Positions 57,946 to 64,000 of a stretch of DNA of 64,000 bases are shown here, piece by piece. A program made the position numbers and the translations under genes. The notes below the pieces were generated by a model, which saw only the letters and a program-made list of their open reading frames with translations, was not told the DNA's origin and did not search any database. The DNA is from an uncultured Pelagibacteraceae bacterium (GTDB taxonomy: Bacteria; Pseudomonadota; Alphaproteobacteria; Pelagibacterales; Pelagibacteraceae): positions 62,001 to 126,000 of the forward strand of contig CACIZB010000002.1 of the NCBI GenBank assembly GCA_902591025.1, written 5' to 3'. How positions within the stretch are numbered: the first letter of the stretch is position 1; each line of letters begins with the position of its first letter.

Positions 57946-59475
57946 TTAATACTTTAATTGAAGATCTTTATAATTAAAAGCTTTGATAATAAGTGATAAT
58001 AAAAAATAGAAAACAAAACCTAATAAAACAGTTAAAAGTAGATAAAAAGATTTAAAGGCATAATCGTAGTTCAATCTTATTTCAAAAATAAAGATTAAAT
58101 ATTTAAAAAAAATACCCATCATTAAAGATGCAAACAGAATTTTCAAAAAACTTTTTAAGAATATTTTACTAAACTCAAATAAATTTCTTTTTTTAAGAAA
58201 AATAAATAATAAAATTGAATTAATCCATGATGAAATACTAGTTGCAATAGGGATAATTATAAACCCAATGCTCTTAAAATAAAAAAGACTAATAAAAATA
58301 TTTAGTAACACAGAAAATAGTGAAATATAAAAGGGTGTTTTCGTGTCTTGATTTGCAAAAAAGAATGTTGAAAAAACTTTTATCATCCCGAAAGCTGGAA
58401 GTCCTATACCAAAATAAAATAATGCCTTAGCAGAGTTTTTTACTGCATCAATACCAAATGAACCATATCCAAATAAGGCAGAGATTATTTCTTCTGATCC
58501 AGCAATTAAAGCTATAGACGCTGGTAAACTTAGAAACATACTTAGTTCTAATGCTTTATTTTGAATATCTAAAATTTTTTTTTTTTTCTTTAACAAAATA
58601 TGTTTAGAAAGCTGAGGTAAAACAACCACACCTATAGCAATTCCTGCAATAGCTAAATTAATCTGATAAATTCTATCAGCATAATACAAATAAGATACCG
58701 CATTTGCTTGAAATGAGGCAATAATAGTTCCAACAAGAATATTGATTTGAGTCACTCCTGATGAAAAGATGCTTGGTAAAAGTTTTTTAAAAAAAAATTT
58801 TACTTTATTATTTACCTTAATTTTTAAATTTAATTCAATTACATAATATTTTTTTACGAATATATACAAAAAAACTAGCTGTAAAAGACCAGCTATGGAT
58901 ACTCCAAATGACATAATATAAATCAGTTGATCACCAAGATATTTTCCGAAAATTAATATTGATATTAAAACAATATTAAGAATTATGGGCGCAGCAGATG
59001 CTGCTGCGAACTTATTATGAGAGTTTAGTATAGCTGCAAAGAAAGATGATAAACTTACAAACATTAAAAATGGAAATGTTATTCTTGTTAAATCAATTGC
59101 TAAATTAATTTTTTTTTGATCCTCTATAAAACCTGGTGCTATTAAGCTTACAAAAACTGGCATAAAAATTTCAATTATAATTGTTAAAAATAGTAAGCTT
59201 AAAAATAAAAGATTGAATATATCGTTTGCAAATTTTTTTGATTTAGATTTTTTTTTAACAAGCTCTGATGCATAACTTGGAACAAAAGCTGCATTAAATG
59301 TTCCTTCCGCAAATAATCTTCTAAATGTATTAGGAATTCTAAAAGCGACAAAAAATGCATCAGCAACAAAGCTCGCACCCAGAAATATAGCAATCAATAC
59401 ATCTCTTAGATAACCGAGTAATCTACTTATAATGGTATAAAACCCAAAAGTCCCTGTTGACTTAATTAAATTCAT
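57946..59475 (-). CDS. murJ: Lipid II flippase MurJ
   Basis: MurJ flips the peptidoglycan precursor lipid II. The 509-residue protein has about 14 transmembrane helices and the MviN motifs: STGFYTIISRLLGYLRDVLIA and FRIPNTFRRLFAEGTFNAAFVPSY at the N-terminus, and ALFGYGSFG in the middle. It uses the carrier whose recycling enzyme UppP is encoded at 3.4 kb. Confidence 0.95.
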   Translation of the reverse strand: MNLIKSTGTFGFYTIISRLLGYLRDVLIAIFLGASFVADAFFVAFRIPNTFRRLFAEGTFNAAFVPSYASELVKKKSKSKKFANDIFNLLFLSLLFLTIIIEIFMPVFVSLIAPGFIEDQKKINLAIDLTRITFPFLMFVSLSSFFAAILNSHNKFAAASAAPIILNIVLISILIFGKYLGDQLIYIMSFGVSIAGLLQLVFLYIFVKKYYVIELNLKIKVNNKVKFFFKKLLPSIFSSGVTQINILVGTIIASFQANAVSYLYYADRIYQINLAIAGIAIGVVVLPQLSKHILLKKKKKILDIQNKALELSMFLSLPASIALIAGSEEIISALFGYGSFGIDAVKNSAKALFYFGIGLPAFGMIKVFSTFFFANQDTKTPFYISLFSVLLNIFISLFYFKSIGFIIIPIATSISSWINSILLFIFLKKRNLFEFSKIFLKSFLKILFASLMMGIFFKYLIFIFEIRLNYDYAFKSFYLLLTVLLGFVFYFLLSLIIKAFNYKDLQLKY

Positions 59476-59525
59476 AAATCATATTAGTCTTAATTTTACC
59501 CCATTTGTACAACTAATTAAGAAAA

Positions 59526-61811
59526 ATGAAAAAAACAAAAGTTGATCATTACACAGATAAGGAAGCTTTAGAATTTCACAGTCATGTCAAACCAGGCAAG
59601 ATTGAAATTTCCTCCTCGAAAAATATGACAACAAAAAGAGATTTGGCATTAGCATACTCACCAGGTGTAGCAGCTCCTGTAAGAGCTATAAGTGAAAATC
59701 CAGAGGCAGCTTTTGATTATACTAGCAAAGGTAATTTAGTTGCGGTTATAAGTAATGGTTCAGCTATTTTAGGTATGGGAAATCTTGGTGCCTTAGCTTC
59801 AAAGCCTGTAATGGAAGGTAAAGCAGTTTTATTCAAAAGGTTTGCTGATATTGACTCCATAGATCTCGAAATTGACTCTTCGGAGCCTACAGAAATTATT
59901 AATAGCATTAAAAACTTTGCTCCTAGTTTTGGTGGAATAAATCTTGAAGATATTGCTGCGCCCGATTGCTTCATAATAGAAGAGAAGCTTAAAGAAATAC
60001 TAGACATACCAGTTTTTCATGATGATCAACATGGAACTGCAATCATAACGACTGCCGCCCTCTTAAATGCTTTAGATATTAGTAAAAAATCTATTGATAA
60101 AGTTAAAATAGTTGTGAATGGTGCAGGAGCGTCTGCAATGGCTTGCACAAATTTATTCAAAAAAAGCGGGGTACCTCAAAAAAATATTACAATGGTTGAC
60201 AGAAAAGGAGTCATTTTTAGGAGTCGAGAAAATTTAAATCAATGGAAGTCAATCCATGCAATTGAGACTAATGATAGAACTTTAGATGATGCAATAAAAG
60301 ACGCTGATGTTTTTTTAGGTTTGTCAGCTAAAGGGGCCTTAACAAAAAACATGGTCAAAAAAATGGCAAAAAATCCAATTATATTTGCCTGTGCTAACCC
60401 AGATCCTGAAATCACTCCAGAGGAAATAGAGGAAGTAAGATCGGATGCTATAATTGCAACTGGAAGATCTGATTACCCAAACCAAGTTAATAACTTAATT
60501 GGTTTTCCATATATTTTTAGAGGGGCTTTAGATGTTAGATCAAAAACAATAAATGAAGAAATGAAGGTTGCTGCAGCTCATGCTATTGCAAATTTAGCCA
60601 AGGAAGATGTTCCAGATGAAGTTGTAGCTGCAATGGGCGGTGAAAGGCCACATTATGGTAAAGAATATATAATTCCATCCACTTTTGATCCAAGATTAAT
60701 AAGTGTTATACCAGCTGCAGTAGCAAAAGCTGCAATTGAAACTGGGGTGGCTAGAATTAAAATTGATAACTTTGAAACTTATAAGGAGCAATTAAAACAA
60801 AGGTTGGATCCTACTGTAACAATTATGCAAGGAATTAATAACTATATAAAGAAAAAACCGAAAAGAGTAGTTTTTGCAGACGGAGAAGATGAGAATATGC
60901 TTAAAGCCGCTATTGCGTTTAAGAACTCAAAATTAGGGACACCCATCTTGGTTGGAAAAGAGGAAAAAGTTAAGGAGCAAATTAAAAAAATTGGTTTTAA
61001 CGAAAATTTTGATATCGAAGTAATCAATTCTAAAAATACTGAAAAAAGAAAAAAATATGTTCAATACGTTTTTAAAAAACTACAAAGAGAACAGGGTATG
61101 CTTGAATGGGATTGTGATAGACTTGTTAGAAATGATAGAGTGGTTTGGTCAGCTTGTATGGTTGCTTGTGGTGATGCAGACGCTATGGTAACTGGGAATA
61201 CTAGAAGATATTCGTCCTCATTGGAGAAAGTTATTAAAGTTGTCGATCCAAGACCTGGTGAAATAATGTTTGGTTTAAATTTAATTGTTAACAGAGGTAA
61301 AACAATTTTTATATGTGATACATCTGTTATTGAATATCCTGAGGCTAATCAGTTGGCAGATATGGCAATTTCAGCAGCAAGAGTTGTAAGACTATTTGGT
61401 TTTGATCCCAAGGTGGCTTTTTTATCTCACTCAACTTTTGGTGAACCTGTAACAGACAGAACAAAAAGAATAAGTGATGCAGTTAAAATTTTAAAAAAAA
61501 GAAAAGTTGATTTTAAATTTGACGGTGAGATGCAGCCAGATGTTGCTTTAGAAGAATTATATAAAGAATTATATCCATTTTCTGAAATAGTTGGAAATTC
61601 TAATGTTCTAATAATGCCAAGTCAACATAGTGCCGCCATTTCATACAAAATGATAAAATCAATGAGTAGAGCCAAACTTATTGGTCCACTATTAATTGGC
61701 CTTGGACTTCCAATTGAAATTGCTCCTTTAAGATCTTCAACATCTGATATTATCAACCTAGCTTCAATAGCTGCTTATTCTGCTGACGTAATTAAATATA
61801 AAAAAAATTAA
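59526..61811 (+). CDS. maeB: NADP-dependent malic enzyme with phosphotransacetylase-like domain
   Basis: The 761-residue protein has a malic enzyme part (residues 1 to about 420; DLALAYSPGVAAP, FHDDQHGTAIIT and NGAGASAMAC) and a C-terminal domain related to phosphate acetyltransferase (from about residue 430; PKRVVFADGEDENMLKAA, then AMVTGNTRRYSS). It decarboxylates malate to pyruvate with NADP. The C-terminal domain is usually regulatory, sensing acetyl-CoA. The 3' end overlaps the convergent BON gene by four bases. Confidence 0.95.
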   Translation: MKKTKVDHYTDKEALEFHSHVKPGKIEISSSKNMTTKRDLALAYSPGVAAPVRAISENPEAAFDYTSKGNLVAVISNGSAILGMGNLGALASKPVMEGKAVLFKRFADIDSIDLEIDSSEPTEIINSIKNFAPSFGGINLEDIAAPDCFIIEEKLKEILDIPVFHDDQHGTAIITTAALLNALDISKKSIDKVKIVVNGAGASAMACTNLFKKSGVPQKNITMVDRKGVIFRSRENLNQWKSIHAIETNDRTLDDAIKDADVFLGLSAKGALTKNMVKKMAKNPIIFACANPDPEITPEEIEEVRSDAIIATGRSDYPNQVNNLIGFPYIFRGALDVRSKTINEEMKVAAAHAIANLAKEDVPDEVVAAMGGERPHYGKEYIIPSTFDPRLISVIPAAVAKAAIETGVARIKIDNFETYKEQLKQRLDPTVTIMQGINNYIKKKPKRVVFADGEDENMLKAAIAFKNSKLGTPILVGKEEKVKEQIKKIGFNENFDIEVINSKNTEKRKKYVQYVFKKLQREQGMLEWDCDRLVRNDRVVWSACMVACGDADAMVTGNTRRYSSSLEKVIKVVDPRPGEIMFGLNLIVNRGKTIFICDTSVIEYPEANQLADMAISAARVVRLFGFDPKVAFLSHSTFGEPVTDRTKRISDAVKILKKRKVDFKFDGEMQPDVALEELYKELYPFSEIVGNSNVLIMPSQHSAAISYKMIKSMSRAKLIGPLLIGLGLPIEIAPLRSSTSDIINLASIAAYSADVIKYKKN

Positions 61812-62401
61812 TTTTTTTGTATTCTTAAATTTTCCACTAACAAAATACTTGCTATTACATCTTTTACATCCAAGATTTCTTGAGCTTCTTTAATTACCTC
61901 ATCTTTTTCATCAGAAGTAAGTGCAATACCATAAATAAAAATTTTTTTTTTGTAAGTGTCGATTTGGTAATTGGTAGCTTTTATTTCATTATTTAATATT
62001 AAAGCGGTTCTTAACTGAGAAGTTATCAAAATATCTTTAGCTGATTGTCGAAAATTAAATTCTTCCTTAACCTTTATATCATTTCTAACAGAACGAACAC
62101 CATCAGTCTCCCAGGCTAATTTGGTCAATCTAAGTTTATCCTCTAAATCATCAATTTTTCCAGTAAGGAAAATTCTTCCATCTAGGACTTTAGTTTTAAC
62201 TGACACGATATATTTTTTATCTAAAAGAACTATTCTAGTAGTTAGATTTTTTTGCATTATTGAGTCATCAATTTGCGTGCCAACTGATCTTGGGTCAAAA
62301 GCTATACTCACACCTGTTCCAAAAATTCCTTTTGAAGATACTCCAGCACATGAAGTGAGTGAAATCGCAATTAGCATGATTAAAACAAATTTAATTTTCA
62401 T
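61808..62401 (-). CDS. BON-domain lipoprotein (DolP/OsmY-like)
   Basis: The 197-residue protein has a signal peptide with lipobox LTSC at Cys18 and two BON domains (IVLLDKKYIVSVKTKVLDGRIFLTGKID, then LRTALILNNEIKATNYQIDTYKKKIFIYG). E. coli DolP (YraP) has this layout and supports outer membrane integrity. The adjacent rsmI and LpoA-like gene match the E. coli rsmI-lpoA-yraN-diaA-dolP cluster, supporting this call. It overlaps rsmI by 11 bp. Confidence 0.87.
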   Translation of the reverse strand: MKIKFVLIMLIAISLTSCAGVSSKGIFGTGVSIAFDPRSVGTQIDDSIMQKNLTTRIVLLDKKYIVSVKTKVLDGRIFLTGKIDDLEDKLRLTKLAWETDGVRSVRNDIKVKEEFNFRQSAKDILITSQLRTALILNNEIKATNYQIDTYKKKIFIYGIALTSDEKDEVIKEAQEILDVKDVIASILLVENLRIQKN

Positions 62402-63242
62402 TTTTTAATTTGAGACAGTAATTATATATTTTTTTTTTAGAAACTTTATTATTTGAGTGAATTAGATTTGTGATTTCTTTAATACTAAATTTGCTTATCA
62501 TATTTTCAATAATTCTTTTATCTGATTCACTCAGTTCTTGGGAAGACTTTTTTCTTCCTTTTTTTTCAGAAATTACTATTGTTAATTCACCCTTTAGTTG
62601 TTGGTCAAAGACTTTTAGTTTATCTACTGAACATCTAATAAATTCCTCATAAAATTTACTCATTTCTCTACAAATTAAAATTTTTCTATCCAAAAAAAAA
62701 TTTTTAATTAAGGGAATAATTTTATTAAATTTTTTTGCTGAAATAAAAAAAACTAAAGAACTATCTAGATTAGATAATAATCTTAAATCTTCATCAATAG
62801 TTTTCAATTTTTCTGGAAAAAAACCGTAGAAAAAAAATTTTTCAGAAAATCCACTTACTGAAATCGCTGATGTTATAGCTGAAGCTCCTGGTAAAGGAAT
62901 TACATTGATATCATTTTTAAGACATTCGTTAATTAATATTGACCCAGGATCTGAAAGACATGGAGTTCCTGCATCTGATATTAAAGAAATAATGAATCCA
63001 GATTTTAAAAAATTAAGAATTTTTACCAAGTTTTTTTTTTCATTAAACTTATGATTAGAAATTAATTTTGAATTTATTTGGTATTTCTTTAAAAGGCTCT
63101 TTGAAGTGCGTGTGTCTTCACACAAAATAAAATCAGATTTTTTAAGTATTTCTATTGCTCTTAAAGTTATATCCCCTAAATTACCTATTGGTGTTGACAC
63201 GATATATAGACCTTTTTTTATGGATGTAGAATTTTCAAACAT
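62391..63242 (-). CDS. rsmI: 16S rRNA (cytidine-1402-2'-O)-methyltransferase
   Basis: RsmI methylates the ribose of C1402 in the decoding centre. The 283-residue tetrapyrrole-methylase-fold protein has LYIVSTPIGNLGDITLRAIEIL at the N-terminus and SDAGTPCLSDPGSIL near residue 85. EDTRTSKSLL and PGASAITSAIS also match. It is divergent from the LpoA-like gene, with a 31-bp gap. Confidence 0.94.
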   Translation of the reverse strand: MFENSTSIKKGLYIVSTPIGNLGDITLRAIEILKKSDFILCEDTRTSKSLLKKYQINSKLISNHKFNEKKNLVKILNFLKSGFIISLISDAGTPCLSDPGSILINECLKNDINVIPLPGASAITSAISVSGFSEKFFFYGFFPEKLKTIDEDLRLLSNLDSSLVFFISAKKFNKIIPLIKNFFLDRKILICREMSKFYEEFIRCSVDKLKVFDQQLKGELTIVISEKKGRKKSSQELSESDKRIIENMISKFSIKEITNLIHSNNKVSKKKIYNYCLKLKNEN

Positions 63243-63273
63243 AATTACAAATTAATAATATAGTATATTTTAA

Positions 63274-64000
63274 ATGAATAAAATTTTTAAAATAATCTTT
63301 ATACTTCATCTAAGTATTTTTTCCTTTCTTGAACTCGGTAATGCGGATGAGGAAAAAATTAAAATAGGTTTATTGGTACCAATCACAGGTGATAATAAAG
63401 ATTTGGGTCAACTAATAATTAAGTCAACAAGAATGGCTCTCAATGATATTAGAAGCAACAAAATTGAAATTTACCCAAAAGATACTAACTCAAATCCTAA
63501 TAAAACACTTCAGTCCGCACTTCAGCTTAAAGAGATGGGTATTAAAATTGTTATTGGTCCAATTTTTTATAAAAATTTAAAATCTTTAAACAATGTTGAA
63601 GGTATGACTTTTTTATCTTTAACAAATAAAACTGAAAATCTCCCAAACAACGTCGTTAGTAGTGGAGTAAACGCCACCTCCCAATTAAATGCTATTAAAA
63701 AATTTCTAGAATCAAATGGTTTTAAAAAAACAATTTTTTTGACTCCTCAGTTTGACTTTGAGACAGAAGTAAGAAAAAGTATCAAGGAATCAAAGATAAA
63801 AATTTCAAAACATTATATATATGATAAAGAACCAACCAAACTTACAGCGCAAATTGAAAAAATTACTAATTATAAAATAAGAAAACAAAATTTAGCTGAT
63901 GAAGTAAAAAGAGTAGAAAATTCAGAACTTGTAGATAAAGAGAAACAATTAAAAAAATTAGAAAAAAAATATACGATCGGTAGAGTCAATTTCGACTCAG
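63274..64000 (+). CDS. Penicillin-binding protein activator-like (LpoA-type) protein, N-terminal part
   Basis: The frame is open to the end of the window, so about 242 residues are seen. A signal peptide (to about residue 25, ending GNADE) is followed by a periplasmic-binding fold starting KIKIGLLVPITGDNKDLGQL, then ALQLKEMGIKIVIGPIFYKNL. This resembles LpoA and ABC-type substrate-binding proteins. The divergent rsmI neighbour, as in E. coli, favours a PBP activator over a transporter. There is no lipobox in view. The C-terminal half lies outside. Confidence 0.78.
   Translation, partial: MNKIFKIIFILHLSIFSFLELGNADEEKIKIGLLVPITGDNKDLGQLIIKSTRMALNDIRSNKIEIYPKDTNSNPNKTLQSALQLKEMGIKIVIGPIFYKNLKSLNNVEGMTFLSLTNKTENLPNNVVSSGVNATSQLNAIKKFLESNGFKKTIFLTPQFDFETEVRKSIKESKIKISKHYIYDKEPTKLTAQIEKITNYKIRKQNLADEVKRVENSELVDKEKQLKKLEKKYTIGRVNFDS

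Overview
This window looks like a chromosomal segment of a free-living SAR11 bacterium (Candidatus Pelagibacter or a close relative, Alphaproteobacteria). The reasons are very AT-rich DNA, extreme coding density with 1-20 bp gene spacings and many start/stop overlaps, lysine- and asparagine-rich proteins, and alphaproteobacterial gene orders (irr-fabA-fabB-fabI, helicase-terB-fdxA-carD, tsaB-fur-miaB-phoH-ybeY-lnt-metK, dnaN-dnaA-rpsT-mutM-ubiE-ubiB-coaBC-dut). The identification rests on gene content and style, not on a database search. I see no prophage, insertion sequence, CRISPR array or restriction system. The window is core genome.

Layout. 1-11 kb: gltBD (glutamate synthase, gltB cut by the window edge), uppP, a DMT permease, a two-gene pyruvate dehydrogenase unit (aceE with an unusual N-terminal lipoyl domain, then aceF) and a thiolase. 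10.8-15.6 kb: tRNA-Arg followed closely by a tiny membrane-protein ORF, a thioesterase, then a SUV3-like helicase, TerB-like protein, FdxA ferredoxin and CarD. 15.6-15.8 kb: a compact transcription unit for a 25-residue polybasic peptide. 15.9-24.9 kb: acyl-CoA synthetase, tRNA-Leu, DedA protein, dsbB-coq7, HNH nuclease, esterase, HIG1 protein, TlpA-type thioredoxin, and argH-lptM-lysA-plsC. 24.9-34 kb: replication genes dnaN-dnaA, rpsT and mutM on the minus strand, then ubiE-ubiB-coaBC-dut-moeB-SH3 on the plus strand. 34-40.5 kb: a katG cluster behind the regulator irr, divergent from fabA-fabB-fabI. 40.5-54.3 kb: a long minus-strand series, tsaB-fur-2OG oxygenase-miaB-phoH-ybeY-lnt-metK, then nusA-infB-rbfA-rpsO-pnp. 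54.2-64 kb: polysaccharide deacetylase, Bax-like glucosaminidase, nfuA, trpS, murJ, maeB, a BON lipoprotein, rsmI and the start of an LpoA-like protein.

How the genes work together. Acetyl-CoA metabolism (PDH, thiolase, acyl-CoA ligase, malic enzyme) and fatty acid synthesis sit near ubiquinone synthesis (ubiE, ubiB, coq7). Translation and RNA decay genes (nusA, infB, rbfA, rpsO, pnp) are grouped. Two Fur-family regulators, Fur and Irr, are each followed by an Fe(II)/2-oxoglutarate oxygenase gene. The katG promoter carries a palindrome resembling an Irr (ICE) box between its -35 and -10 elements.

The observations most worth a second look are small or regulatory. They are the promoter-hairpin-RBS-ORF-terminator unit for the polybasic peptide, a terminator hairpin inside the nusA leader, the Irr-type box at katG, the lipoyl-AceE fusion, several sub-60-residue genes absent from the ORF track, and 24-bp direct repeats upstream of dnaA.
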